64,000 bases of DNA from Tamarix chinensis. Taxonomy: Eukaryota > Streptophyta > Magnoliopsida > Caryophyllales > Tamaricaceae. Below, one piece after another: positions 12,604-25,150 of this stretch. Below the pieces are notes generated by a model. The model was not told the origin of the DNA. It worked only from the letters and a program-made list of their open reading frames with translations, and ran no database searches. The stretch lies in NCBI GenBank assembly GCA_030549775.1, contig CM060175.1:37074318-37138317 (forward strand). The letters run 5' to 3'. The position numbers and the translations under genes were made by a program. Each line of letters begins with the position of its first letter. The stretch's first letter is position 1.

Positions 12604-13390
12604 ATGGATCTAAAATTGCAACAAGTATTAAAAGAATATGCTGATGTGTTTCCAAAAGAGTTTCCAAGTGGACTACCTCCTTTGAGAGGTATTGAGCATG
12701 CTATTAATCTTACTCCAGAAGTTCCATTACCGAACAAGCCATATTATAGATACATTCCAAAGGAGACTAAGGACCTACAGAAGAAATTACTAGAGTTGTT
12801 AGACTGAGGTTATATTTGGGAGAGTATAAGCCCATGAGGTGTTCCAACTTTGTTAGTACCTAAGAAGGATGGTATGTGGAGGATGTATATTGATTTGAGA
12901 GCCATCAACAAAATCACAATCAAGTACATATTTTTGATGCCAAGATTTGATGACATGTTAGATGAGTTACATTTTGTTAAGGTGTTCTCAAAGATTAATC
13001 TTAGAAGCGGTTATCATCCAATGAGGATACGGGAAGGGGATAAGTGGAATACAACTTTCAAGACTAAATATAGGTTGTATGAATGGTTGGCGATGCCATT
13101 CGGGTTATGTAATGCACCAAGTTTCTTCATGAGGTTGATGAGGGAGGTACTTAGGCCAATTCTTGGGGTCTTTGTTGTTGTTTACCTTGATGATATCTTG
13201 GTATATAGAAAGAGTGAGTTCCAACATATATAACACTTAAAGAGGATATTTGACAAGCTTAGAGAGATGAAGCTCTATGGTAAGATGGAGACATGTGATT
13301 TCATGATGGAGAGGGTGATTTTTCTTGATTATATTGTGCATGGGGATAGTTTTTGGGTTGGTCTATCAAAGGTGGAAGCTATATAATCAT
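12604..13390 (+). pseudogene. pol: Reverse transcriptase remnant of element 1
   Basis: The frame starts at the connection segment (EYADVFPKEFPSGLPPLRGI at 12637-12696), continues over PYYRYIPKE and is stopped near 12805. After one more stop it resumes with [19 protein letters not shown] at about 12853-12909, then [26 protein letters not shown] and the [19 protein letters not shown] stretch (13086-13143). The catalytic YLDD is intact at about 13173-13184. The frame breaks again at HI-stop (13233), and the thumb continues with in-frame stops to about 13390. It would copy the element RNA to DNA if intact. Domain order and motif spacing are those of Ty3/gypsy RT. Confidence 0.85.
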
Positions 13391-13960
13391 TGAATATTCC
13401 TACTAATGTCCACAAAGTTAGAAGTTTCCATAGGTTGGCCTCATTGTATAAAAGGTTCATTAAGGACTTCTCTACCATTGCAGAACCTATCACACAACCG
13501 ATGAAGAGAGGAGAGTTTTATTGGAATGATCATGTGACAAGGGCTTTTGAAGACTTGAAGACAAAGCTCTCAATTGCACCGGTTTTATCTTTACCTTATT
13601 TCGATAAATTATTTGAAGTTACATGTGATGTGAGTGGTGTAGGCATTGGGGCTGTGCTTTCACAAGAAAAGATGCCGATTGCTTTCTTTATTAAGAAGTT
13701 GAATGGCCCAATACTCAAATATTCGACCTACGATAAATAGTTTTATGTGATTGTGCATTGTTTTGAGATGTGGAGTCATTACTTAAGACCCAATGCTTTT
13801 GTACTTTATTTAGATCATGGGAATTTAAAGTATTTTCATGGTCAAAAGAAGATGATTCCATGACATGTTAAGTGGATAAGCTTCTTATAGATTTTTTTTT
13901 TCTCTACAAGACATGTGGATAGAAAAGAAAATGTTGTGGGGATGCATTATCGAGGAGGAC
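13390..13960 (+). pseudogene. pol: RNase H remnant of element 1
   Basis: From 13390 the frame gives the RT connection ([20 protein letters not shown]), then [19 protein letters not shown] at about 13612-13668, which carries the first catalytic aspartate of gypsy RNase H. A stop falls at STYDK-stop (13738), where the family has a conserved acidic residue. Beyond it, FYVIVHCFEMWSHYLRP and a VLYLDHGNLKYF stretch (13801-13833) follow, then a broken RHVDRKENV segment near 13909. Catalysis is very unlikely. Confidence 0.8.
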
Positions 13961-14019
13961 ACTGGTACTTACCAAGATGGATGTAAAGCTTTTGGGGTTT
14001 AAGATGTTGAAGAGTCAAT

Positions 14020-14925
14020 AATCCATGGATGATGATTTTGTTACGATCTTTGAAGAGTACAAGAAACAAAGGGAGTTTTGGACCTTATGTTATTCAAGAT
14101 GGGTTCTTATTTAAGCACAACAAATTATGTGTATTGAAGACTTCAGTTCGATACCTATTAATCAAAGAGATGCATGAAGGAGGAATTACAGGAAACTTTG
14201 GAGTTCATAAGACTTTTTAGTTGTTGCAATGACATTTCTATTAGCTGAGAATGCAAAGGGGAGTTCAAGCCATGGTTGCTAGGTGTGCTATGTGTCGGAG
14301 GAGCAAGAGTTTCTTTCACAAAGGGTTATATATGCCCTTACCCATGCCTACTCAACCATGGGAAGGTGTTAGTATGGATTTTTTATGGGATTGCTTAGGA
14401 CACAATGAGGCAAGGATTCTATTATGGATATAGTTGATCGATTTTCTAAAATGGCTCATTTTATTCCATATCACAAGACTGATGATGCAACCCATGTTGT
14501 GGATTTATACTTCAAGGAGATCATGAGGTTGCATGGAATTTTGAGAAATATTATTTCAGATAGAGATGTAAAGTTCCTAAGTTTTTTTTGGAAGACTTTA
14601 TGGTGCATGCTAGGAAAGAAGCTTCTATTTAGCACGTCACATCATCCTCAAATTGATGGAAAAACCAAAGTTAATAATAGAACTTTGGGTACTATACTAA
14701 TGGGATTGGTGAGTAAGAGTGCTAAGGATTGGGATGTGAAGTTAGTATGTGCAGAGTTTGCTTACAATCAAAGTCCTTCAACTACAATAAGCTCTAGTCC
14801 ATTTGAGGCAGTATATGGTATTAACCCATATATACCGATTGATATGGTGCCATTGAAGAAAGGTGAAGAAAAGAGTTATTATGCACAAGAGAGAGTCAAG
14901 TTCTTTCAAAAAAATTCATAAAAAA
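14020..14925 (+). pseudogene. pol: Integrase remnant of element 1
   Basis: The N-terminal HHCC domain is visible as MHEGGITGNFGVHKT (14170-14214) and, after stops, CAMCRRSK (14284-14307). The catalytic core follows in two frames. The first acidic residue is in GVSMDF near 14370, and the second is in IISDRDVKF at 14552-14578. The position of the third catalytic residue (DGKTKVNNRT, codon 14667-14669) encodes Lys instead of Glu. The core then continues through AEFAYNQSPSTTISSSPFEAVYGINP (about 14753-14830) to a stop at 14921. Strand transfer would be abolished by the missing glutamate. Element 2 has the same replacement. Confidence 0.85.
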
Positions 14926-14929
14926 ATCA

Positions 14930-15340
14930 AGAAAAATATTTAGAAAGAAAATGAAGTGTATAAGACAATAGCAAACAAGTATAGGAGCCAACATGTTTTT
15001 CAACTGGGAGATTTAGTATGTTTACACTTGAGAAAAGAGAGATTTTATAACCTAATAAAATAAAAAGATCATGCCAAGGGTGGATGTTCCTTTCAAATCA
15101 CTTCGAAAGTTTGGTGACAGTGCTTATGAGCTCGATTTGCCAGATTCATATGGTGGGGTATCAAGGACATTCAACGTTGGAGATATTATCCCTTATTATT
15201 GTGATACAAATATGAGGGTAAATTCAAATAAAAAAGGGGAGAATTATGCAGTAGAAAACACTCAAGAATTGGATTTTATAATTATGGAACCAATTATTCT
15301 TCATTTGGAAAGTTTCCCCCACAAATTTGAAGACCAATAG
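14930..15340 (+). pseudogene. Integrase C-terminal tail of element 1, entering the 3' LTR
   Basis: Broken frames give the HVFQLGDLVCLHLRKERF stretch (14991-15045), then the open frame from 15071 with VPFKSLRKFGDSAYELDLPD and SRTFNVGDIIPYYCD. That is the usual GPY/F-type end of gypsy integrases with a FNV-D motif. The frame stays open through the polypurine tract and about 95 bp into the 3' LTR before stopping at 15340. Overlap of the integrase tail with the LTR is known from CRM-type chromoviruses. No aromatic cage of a canonical chromodomain is seen. Confidence 0.65.
15229..15243 (+). promoter_or_regulatory. Polypurine tract of element 1
   Basis: TAAAAAAGGGGAGAA lies immediately before the 3' LTR, the site where plus-strand DNA synthesis would be primed. 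The matching position in element 2 reads AAGGGGAGAA (53746-53755). Confidence 0.75.
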
Positions 15341-16247
15341 ATAGTTACGTTGCTAGAAACGTAACAAACAAGCAACTAAGTGTATACGTGCATATGTATG
15401 GAAAGCAAGGAATGATTACCACGTGCATGGGAGAGCTTGTTTGAAGAATTTTTGAGCATTATTAGTAATTTGGCTAATTTATTAATTAAGTAGTAAACAT
15501 AGATAATAAAGTTAGCATAAAGTAGCATAAAGTTAGCATAATGGCATCTTTTAGCTTTGAATCTTTTTAATTATGCATTTAGTTAGTGGTAGAAAGATTA
15601 AAAGCTACTATGAATGTCGAGTATGGGAATTGAGAATTGAATTGAAGTTGAAGATCAACATTAAATTTGAATACAAGTGAATTCTATCTAAGTTCAAACT
15701 CAAGCAAATAAAGTATGTGCGAACTATTTAGCTTGAAAGTTTTAATCTCTTTACCTATGTGAATTAGAGATTAATCCATATCTTTTCCACTCTCCTTAAT
15801 CCATATTTTTCCTTCTATAAGTACCATCAAAATCCTACACTAATTTGAAGTTAATCAAAACCCTAATTGGTTATGCACAACCGAAACCCTAACCTATCCT
15901 TTCAATCTAAACGTAACTTTTATCCTTTTATTTGAATCAAACCCTAACCCCAACCCTAAGCCAAAACTTCAACCTTCATCTAAAACCTAAATTTTGGTGC
16001 TTATAATCATCAATACACCATTATCAAATGCATATGCTAATTAGTTCACACCATTCAAACCATCATGACTAACAAACCACCTTCACCGAATCTTCACCAT
16101 ATTGTGTGAATCATCTTCATCTTTGTTTTGCCTTATTCAAAGGTCCTTATCATCCATAACTTATTTTAGAAGATTCCTCTAAACTTTAGCAATCCAAATG
16201 AGCCCTATTCTCACTAATTTAAGAATTCCAACCTCTCACACACATCA
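15244..16247 (+). repeat. 3' LTR of element 1
   Basis: About 1004 bp. It aligns with 10109-11007 but carries an extra stretch near 15515-15645 that includes an imperfect AAAGTTAGCATAA direct repeat. It ends CACATCA like the 5' copy. The two LTRs differ at many positions, so the insertion is not recent. Confidence 0.8.
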
Positions 16248-16336
16248 CTTAAAATCTTCACCCCTCACTATTTAAGCTTTTAGGGATGAGTTAACTTTGT
16301 AATTATCTGAATTCAAGCTAAGGGTTAGGGTTTTTA

Positions 16337-16346
16337 CTTATATACC
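16337..16346 (+). promoter_or_regulatory. TATA-like box in the + sense family B LTR
   Basis: CTTATATACC sits upstream of pyrimidine-rich DNA, the same arrangement as the clearer TATAAATACCC boxes in family A LTRs. The assignment is by position and sequence only. Confidence 0.4.
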
Positions 16347-17592
16347 CATGTACCCCTCATTTTCCATTAGAGCTTTGCCTCATTACCTATCCCTAACCTC
16401 TTATTTCTCTATTTTTCTTAAGGCATTGAGTCCTTTTGTCATCTCCAATATTCCTTTTTTTCATCTCTTTTAAAGCATTTCATTCTAACCTATTATTTTA
16501 TTCTAATTATCTTTCTAGATCATTTTTGTTTTCCTTAAGAAAAAGGAAGTTAGATTTATGATAAATTGAAAATTTCCACTCTCCTTTCTTAATTCTCGTT
16601 TTTTTTTGCTTGCGTGTGGAAAGGTATGTTTTGTATATTCTTTGTATTTTAGTTTTATTCTAGTTTCAAAGGATTTTTTCAGAATTTTTTATTAGCTTTA
16701 ATCTTGTATTGTCAAAGGTATTTAATGTTATAATGTTTTAAGCTAAGGGTATATCCTTATGTGTGAATTTTTCTAGCTTAGCTAAGGTAAGGTGTTCTTA
16801 CCTTTTTATGTGATGATAATGAGCATATGTGTTGCATGTGCTTCAAAATTTTAAGATATATGTAAGCATTGATGCTAATGGTTGGAGAATATCAACATGA
16901 TTTGATGAAGGTTATGCAAACATGAGTAGAAAACAAGAATTAGGGTAGAGTATGATTTGTAAAAATGGTTCTTTGTGGAATTTTTATTGATATGCTTCTT
17001 GAATAAGCTACGATATTTTCATTTAAGCACGTATAATGATAAGCATGAAGTGTTTATGTTGAGCATAGAAGCATGTTTTATGAATTTTTCCATTGGCGTA
17101 AAAATATGAGATGACATTCTTAAATAGCAATAAATGGATGGAATCCTAAGAATAATTAAAGTATCTATTCTTTAATCCATTATTATTATGTGATAAGAGT
17201 TTTGTATGCATCATGTTTGGTGTTTTGGTTGAGTAAAGAGAGCATGTTTTTTTTTTCAAACAACATGATATAATTGTGATATAAGTTTATAAGCAAACTA
17301 GTTAGGGATAAAACTAGTCCTCTTTTTTGCTTTTCAAATGGTATTTCCCTATATATAACTTTGATTATAGTATTGTTGTGGCCATTTTGCTTGGTTACTA
17401 GCTAACTAGTTGGACTCAAAACAAATTAGTTGATTTACTGGTCAATTAATTTACAAATCAACTAGTATGCCTCTATTGGTCAACAAGTTTATGGTCTCTT
17501 TGTTACTCTCCTAGAAGGTTACTAGTCAACCAATTTGGATATAGCTAGTTAATTGGGTTCTTTTTTCTAACTTGTATATTTTGTGTTGTTTT

Positions 17593-20500
17593 TGTAACCC
17601 CTGATTTTTAAACCAGATACTTTTTTTGAATATAGTGTTGAAGCATTTAGAAAAATAAAAATTAGGGAATATTACTACCACATCAACCATGAGAGAGGTG
17701 TGACAATCAACTAACCCATGCTTGCTGTAAGAAAAAAATAGAACAATTGAGAAATAATGCATGGTCACTAACAATATCATAATATAAATAATGACAATGA
17801 TAATAATAATAATACTCTAGATAGAAATGAGTGTGAGTGTTTACAAAATCCAAATAGAATAATCAAAGCCAAGAGTTTAAATAACTGTTAATAATCAAAA
17901 ATATCACATCACAGTGGGGAAAATTCATCTAATTGGTTAGCCTAACTCTTAACTACATAGGGAAGTAACTCTTAAATCCCCAAGCAATGGCTAGCTATTA
18001 GCCCATGGTGTCATCCTCAACATACTCTAGTTGAGAATCATACCCATTCAAATCTTCCTCTTTTCCGTGAACCAGAAGTTGGATTATCTTAGAGACCATA
18101 CAAATGTAAAACAGTATAATGAAGTACGAGTAAAATAGACTACTTAAAATATGGTATGGCTCATGTAGCACATTGAAGTCACATAGTAGCTTAGTGTAAG
18201 CACACCCATATAAGATAATGCTCAGAATTATAGTAGTAATATAATAAGGTATGCTTGCATGGAGATCATGGAAGAATAATAATATGGTAAATGCATGACA
18301 ACCACATAATGTAAGCTATATTATAAATATACCTTTATTGACCGCATAATTTCCAGTTATTAAGACAATTTTTTTGACCACACCCAATTTTCCACCATGA
18401 ACAAAACTCATGGTAGTATACATACATCATGGGATACCACACATACCATATGGCGTTAGGAGATAATTAAGGGGCATTTCTCCATTGATACCATACCCAC
18501 CACATATCGAATGCACCTATTGTGAGGGAAAACACATGAAGGCATACCACACCCACCACACATGGTCGAAGTACATCAAGGGGAATCATATTAGGATACC
18601 TCACCTACCACACTTTGAATGCCTGTGCTACGAGGGCTAAAAGTTGGTGTGCCACATCCGCCTAAGCAATACACAATATGAAGTGCTAGGAGGCTTGTAC
18701 TGGAATACCTAACCCACCAAAACTAGACATTGATAGCATGCTGACATGCCATAATATAATCCTATACATCAAATATATGTGCATACCCCTTATCGACTGC
18801 AACCTTGTAAAGAAGAAAATAAGTACTGACTAAAAATATACAACCTAAGGTGACTTGCCCACTAACTCCAAGTTATTTGCCCCATGAGTCAGAGAAAAAG
18901 GCTTAAATGAAATTTGGAAATCCATTAATAATTAATTACCAAGTGATATCACACATAAAAAATTAATTCCATTATTATCCAAATTAGGTGTTTCCAAGTG
19001 ATAATCCCAAATACATCTCAAGGCATAAAAGGTACCAATTATATGTTTAGAATTGACACCAATCTTAAACAATTCATGTCTTAAGTAGTATGATTCTGAT
19101 TAGTTATATGGTAAACATGGTTGTAATTATAATTTAATTGTTGTAATTATATGGAGTTATCAACATAAAAGGCCTAAAAGAAGAATAATAATTACTAACA
19201 AACGAAATAGAATAAATGCTAACCAGTCAACTGGTCCTTAGAACTGGTCAACTAGTCTGCTCATACGAGGTTGAAATAAAAAATAACACTAACACACTAG
19301 TTTACTAGTTTTTCTCACTCATTGAATCTTGATAGGAAACTATTTAATCAATTTGCCCCAACTGGTCGATGGGTCTAAGCTGAGGCTAGACTGCTTTAGT
19401 CACAATATCACCGATTGATGGGTTTGGTAAGCCGGTCAATTCCTCATAGGAACTAGTCAACTAGTTCTTCCAACCAATCAACTTATCTTATAACCAACTA
19501 ATAAAAATTTCCAATTCGAGCGACTGTTCACACAACCTGTTAATGGGCTCAAATAATCGATCGACTTGTCTAGGTAAAACAACCCTATATTAGCTATCCA
19601 TATACCCAAAACTCACCAAACTTCACCATATTAATTATATCATGCTATGATGTCATAAAACACATACGGAGACATATTACACACAGAAACACATGGATAC
19701 ATGTTAACATTGTTATTAAGCTAAATAATTCTCAAAAGTACTAAAATCAAGCATAATATTAGAAAACCCAAAACATACTTATATTTCAAGATGAAAACAC
19801 TACCACATGCTTGAATCTTATAATACAATTATCGTATGCACAACATAGAAACACTATGAGTAATGGAACCATAATAAGCAACAAATGACCTTATTTTTAT
19901 TGAAGAAAAGAATAACTTATCTTTAAGTAATTATTCTATCTCAAAACTCCTAACTTATAGGTTATCTGCCAATAATTCCTATAAGAGTCAAGAATCAATA
20001 TCATTATAAATTTTTTTTAATTAAATTAAAATAACAAAATAGAAAGAGAAGAAGAAAATATGCATAATTCAACATTTTCTGAAAAAAAATCTTTTATAAG
20101 AGAGGAGCTAAGATCTTCATCCTTTCTTAGTCTTTAATCCTTTATTGCTTAAGAAAAATAAGGGAGAGCTAAAGCTAAGATTAGAAGGAAAGAAGATACA
20201 CAATAAATCAACTGAGGAGGGAAGAAAAAAAGAGCAAACACCTATTTTCTCAATAGAGAAAAAAGTAAGAAAAATGGAGAGTACCGAACACTTAAGAATT
20301 TTCATAAAGGAAAAGGGAGAGAATGATCAAGTGTAGAAGGTGAAGAGTGAATTGCATCAAAATTGGTGTTTGTAGGAGAGGGTGATGGTTGGAATTCTCA
20401 ACTAGGAGAGGGGAAAGTCAGACATAGGTTGGGTGTGGGTAACTAAGGTGCAAGAGACTACATGATGAGGTAAGGGAGGTGTAATATAGTTACGGAGAAG

Positions 20501-21010
20501 CATGGCAGAAATTTGGTAAGTTAGGGAAGATGTTCTAGAAGTCAAACACACATCTAAATTTCAAAAGAGAGAGGAGAGTGAGGGAGAAGAGAGAAGGTGA
20601 GGTATGCCTCAAAAAGTAATTTTTAGGAAAATTTAGCTAAATAAAAATTATAGATTGATCTAAATAATATAAAAATAATCTCAAAACACCCAAATTTTCT
20701 CATTAGCACAAATATAATCTAATTAGAAGTTTTTATAATCATTAGAAAGATATTCGAATAAAAAATCATAAAAGGATAAAAAATTGCTGGATAATTACTC
20801 GATTTGTTTGAGAAAACTAGTTGATGGGTTCATGAAGAATAAAATTGTTAATCCCTTAGCACACAAATTGATTGGTTGGGAAAAAATATCAATTAGTATG
20901 CCTTAAATTCACATTTTTATTAAAATTTAAAGACCTTTTCAAAACCAAAACTAACTTATTTTATATCAACCAAATATTTACATATTTTGATGGATTTTAG
21001 GGTAGGGTTT
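17593..21010 (-). mobile_element. Family B LTR copy 1
   Basis: The left end is TGTAACCCC at 17593. Block order matches the adjacent copy from 21016: ATTACTACCACATC-type block, CTAACCCATGCTTG block, microsatellite, TTTACAAAATC block, a stretch with repeated ACCACACCCACCACAC words (18420-18720), a TAACTGGTCAACTAGT cluster (19220-19560), purine-rich DNA (20040-20610), a second cluster near 20815-20900, and an AT-rich end. Its right edge lies against the next LTR. A GTTTT/GTTTG pair at 17588-17592 and 21007-21011 could be a target duplication, weakly. No coding frame is supported. Confidence 0.65.
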
Positions 21011-22391
21011 GTGGTTGTAACATCTCAATTTTTTTCCTTGTTTTAAGAGAATGTGGAAGTAATGAAACAAAACTGGGGATTGTTATAGTAAGACTAAACA
21101 TTAGGGAGATGTGGCCATCCAGCTAACCCGTGCTTGTTGGAATGCCAAAAAATTTAACAAAAACTATGCATGAGAATCAAAGATAAAATAAGAGAGGGAA
21201 AAGGAGAGATAGTGATACGAGAGAGATATGTTATGCATGATATGATACGTTTACAAAAAAAAAATCAAGGAATAGAGCTAATAATTTTGTTATCCCCAAT
21301 AAAAACATCCCAACATAGTGGGAACCTAACTAAACCATGTAGTTTAACTATCTAATACAATACATCTTTTCCCAAGCAAAGTCCATACAATGTTCTGCAC
21401 CAAGATAATGAAATCTTGAAAGCACCACCTCCTCCTTAGAACAAAAGCCAAATAATCACATTGACCACACAAGGTAGTGTCAGTATGGTGATGTACTGGT
21501 AAAATAAGTCTATTCTATAACATGGAAAGAGCTAAAGCTACACCTAAAAGTCATAGTAATCATGGTATAATAGATATGCTAGAGGGAATTATCATGGAAA
21601 GATAATAATAAGAACATGATGATTTTATGTGTCATGAGCACAATAAACTATATTATTATTGTTGTTGTTGTTGTTGTTGTTGTTGTTATTATTATTATTA
21701 TTATTCCATTACATGACCGCACAATCCAATTATTAAGATATTCATATGAAACACTTAAAGCTCCTCCACGAATTTAGGTCATAGTAGTAACTCAAGGGTA
21801 CATAGGTCCTTAACATGGGTGTACCCTCTAAAGCCAAGAATAGACCCAATAAGGGTGTTTGTAAGTGATTACACCACACGTAAACATAAGCATACCCTCC
21901 AACATTAGAGCACCGATCCGAACATGGGTATTTATAGGTCATCAAACCAAATGTAAATGAGGAAATCCAAACCTCGCCATAGGGTGTCTAGGCAATAACA
22001 ACAAATGCAATAGAGTATGCATATCCTAGGTGTAAACCCCCAAAATTCACTATTGAAAATTTTTATTTTTTTAAAAGATTCAACGAAAGTAAGTAAAACA
22101 TAACTTGTGAATTTTAGGGATATTATCGCTATGATCAGTACAAGCCCGCCCCGGCCATTCTCATACTAACTACAAGGTTAAAGAAAAATTACTATCCATC
22201 ACTAGTCAAATTTAAAACAAGAATTCATAAAAGCTCTAAAACGTTCATAATACGGAAATCAGAGTATGCATATAAGAGTTTACAATCCAAGAGTGCATAA
22301 TAAAACAAGTCTAAATAAACCGATACAAGATAAAGGAACGTTAAAAATGAGATCTAGCCACGCCACTCTCCATCCCTAAGCTAAGTCCATC

Positions 22392-22454
22392 TCAACCCTC
22401 AGCCTTACCTGATGCCTTGTAAGCATCGAAGGCATTGAAGATAACATCACCTAC
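22392..22454 (-). other. Short conserved open block in copy a
   Basis: On the minus strand it begins right after GTGTAG and stays open for 20 codons before TGA, with residues VGDVIFNAFDAYKASGKAEG. The matching blocks in copies b and c also start right after a YAG and end after 19 codons, each with an Asp/Phe-Asp-Ala core. It could be a terminal exon or chance conservation within a repeat. Confidence 0.4.
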
Positions 22455-22715
22455 CTACACAAACTCAATAGGGCCTTTTGCTCGTGGGAATGAGCAACAT
22501 TGATGAAATGGATGGTTAGTACACTATGTACTGAGCAAGGTAACCATGCATCTAAGGCCAAGCATACGAAAACTTATAACACAAACATGCCCATATAAAC
22601 AACATATAACTAATACAGAAAAATAAAGGCCAAGTTATAGTCCAAATATTCATATTCTTTAATTGCTTATTAATACTCATTTCACACCATGCTTATTATA
22701 ATTCCATGCAAGTGT

Positions 22716-23055
22716 GGGAACCCCACTATTATAACTGGTGGATCTGAAATGTACAGGATAAAATGCACCTGACCACTACTATATGTCGGTAGATTGGTCT
22801 CTAGGGCAAGACGCTCTTGGCCACTATTATGCATCTGGATTGGTCTAGCCCTGACTCTCATGGTGTTCACTATAAGTACTTAGTGTCTTTTACATATCTT
22901 ATCAAACTTAGAGTTTGGTTTATTGAGCTTGGGATCCCTCACTAATATAGCTAGTGGATTAGAAATGCACAAGGCAGAATGCACCTGACCACTATTATAT
23001 GCCGGTGGATTGGTCTCCAAGGTACCCCGACACCTGACCACTATTATGCCAGTGG
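22716..23055 (-). repeat. CACTATTATA/CCGGTGGA cassette in copy a
   Basis: Six diverged units of the form CACTATTATxxCCGGTGGA lie in two groups of three (22723, 22776, 22818, then 22940, 22991, 23038). Each group is followed by an AAGTGATTAGTGTCTT-like block. The whole cassette looks like a duplication of about 220 bp that predates the spread of family A. Confidence 0.75.
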
Positions 23056-24299
23056 ATTGATTTGGGCTTGGCTCAATAATCTTCCACTTTAAATGATTAG
23101 TGTCTTACTATGTCTTATTCAACAAGTTTTCACCCAAGACATGCATGTCACAATCCATCTATTCTTATTCTCCTAAGAGGGCCTATCCCATACCTTGAGA
23201 CTTCTACACCTCCTAACACACCCCAACATTGTTTCCTTCTTCCACTTACCCACACTTGAAGCCCAACTCCTAAGTGTGTGGGTCCGAGCCCACTACCTTA
23301 TGCCATCTAAGTCCACTCACTATCTTCCCTTATATTTTTCTCTTGAAACTCTAATTTGGGCCTATATGGCCTATCCTTCACTACCTCATGCAACTAAGGC
23401 TGCTTTACTACCCCACACATCACCAAACTTAGATTCAACCCCCATCATTTCACTTTACTCCCCCAAATACATATGTAACCATAAAGCCCTAGTTGGCCAC
23501 ACCAAATCCTAGCACCTTTCTTTCCCACAAGTTACCCCTCCATTTCTCACCTACCATCCTTACTTTCCCATGATACCCATACTCACCCTACACCTAATAT
23601 TCATCCACTCTCATCCCATACTCACCCAAAATTATTTTTACTTTTACAACTGCCTCAAATAAGGGTTTTTCTCCCAAATCCTAGCTACGTTTCCTATGCA
23701 CCATTATATCAATCCATGTACTATTTTTCACCCCAAGTCTCCAATGACCTCAACAACTCTTCCCTTACCTTACGCACACCCCAAGACAACTTTTCCCATG
23801 TAAAGATCATCCCCATGTAGACTCCATCCACCCCATGCAAGCCCTAGATGTTTCCATGCAAACCCTAGAAATTCCCATGTAAACCGTAGACATCCCCATG
23901 CAAACTCCTTCCATCCCATGTAAGGTTCACCCCACTCTTTTATTTTGTTCATAATTCCCCTTTTTGCTACTCCCTTATGGATCATGAGATAATTACATCA
24001 ATACCATATCCCTTATGCCAAATTACTTCCCCCTTTTTCCCTTTTTCATCATTTCACCCCATATCAATATATTAAACATATTAGCATGCATGTCCTAGAG
24101 GGTCACACCATACAACATCATAAGCACCACACATGTATATATTATATACATGCCATAAGGAAACCACATAAGCATACCTCAACTTCAAGTTGTGCTACAT
24201 GTAAAATAGTTATAATAATCATAAGATACACAACATAATATAGCACATGGCATACAAGGCACTTAACACACACATAGAGAGCCTTAGCTACATCCTTAC

Positions 24300-24361
24300 C
24301 TAATAGGACACCGGTCTTAGAGCACACTCCTATGCCTCCTTAGGGTTTTGACTGGGTTCAC
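24300..24361 (-). other. Exon-like 62-nt block in copy a
   Basis: On the minus strand it is preceded by CTCTTATAG and followed by GTAAGG. Its sequence matches 41025-41087 (copy c) and 30025-30087 (copy b) along its length. The boundaries look like a splice acceptor and donor. Lengths of 62, 63 and 63 nt argue against a conserved reading frame. Confidence 0.4.
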
Positions 24362-24599
24362 CTATAAGAGGGAAAAACTAAGGGTTAACTTTCCTCCTAT
24401 CAAAATTACTATTATTTCCTCCTTACCCTAATATTAGGGTTACAATTATTAATAGTAGCTTTACAAATAAAAATAGGGTTTTATTCTCAAGGTAGCTAAC
24501 TATGTTATTACTATTCAAAATAGGTTCATGTTAAGGTATTTATAGCTTATTCACAAGGTATTTATATTATTAAAGATAGTATTTTTAATACTACTAATA

Positions 24600-25080
24600 A
24601 TAGTAAAAATAATAGTTGTAGAAAAAATAATAATAATAATAGCAATAGTTCTAATCTTAAGAATAATACTTCAAAGGGGTCTTAATAATCATAATAATAA
24701 TAACCTTAGGGATAATGATGTCAAGGTTAATAATAGTAATAGTAGTAGTAGTAGTAATAGTAGTACTAATAATAATAATAATACTGTTAAGGATAAGACT
24801 AACAATAATAATAATCGAAATAATGATATTATAAAGGTTTGAATATTTACAATAATAATAATAGTAATAATATGATAAAGTTAGAATTAATAACAATAAT
24901 AATGATGATGATAATGCTAAAAATAATAATGATATTAATAAAAATAAAATAATGATAATCATAATAATAAATAAAATAAGGTTTCAACTCCTTTATAATA
25001 ATAATTGGATAAATATCCTGAGGCTATATTTAATAATAATAAAAACAACAACAACAACAATAATAATACAAATAAAAGAA
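24600..25080. repeat. AAT-rich imperfect microsatellite tract
   Basis: Long runs of AAT/ATA trinucleotides broken by short unique words. It lies at the same relative place as the ATC/ATT tract at 40745-40960 in copy c. The 101-residue minus-strand frame here (Ile/Thr/Leu runs) is a product of the repeat. Confidence 0.85.
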
Positions 25081-25114
25081 ATAATATTAGCATAAATAGG
25101 GTTTTAAGGGTTGG

Positions 25115-25150
25115 GGTACCACCTATGGTTAGTGGAGACTAGGTGGCACC
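25115..25150 (-). other. Inverted repeat at the leader boundary of copy a
   Basis: GGTACCACCTA (25115-25125) and TAGGTGGCACC (25140-25150) can pair at 10 of 11 positions around a 14-nt loop. It sits where the purine-rich leader meets the AT-rich tract, the same relative place as the hairpin at 48891-48914 in copy d. Confidence 0.5.

Larger units (their letters stand above)
10109..16247 (+). mobile_element. Ty3/gypsy retrotransposon, element 1 (defective)
   Basis: A nearly full-length element of about 6.1 kb: 5' LTR, Met-type primer site, gag, protease remnant, RT, RNase H, integrase, polypurine tract and 3' LTR, all on +. The LTRs align along their whole length apart from an insertion of about 130 bp in the 3' copy. 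The 5-bp flanks (TCTAA and CTTAA) are only partly alike, so no clean target duplication is claimed. Many stops and frameshifts, loss of the zinc knuckle and protease active-site region, and loss of the integrase glutamate show it cannot act alone. It resembles the CRM side of the chromoviruses in its tRNA-Met primer and in a tail frame that runs into the 3' LTR, but no chromodomain was identified. Confidence 0.85.

Noticed and set aside
21651..21705. (GTT)n run as a possible coding repeat or regulatory site
   Set aside because: Simple microsatellite inside a family B LTR.
24657..24962. Ile/Leu/Ser-rich frame resembling a membrane protein
   Set aside because: Translation of an AAT microsatellite tract.
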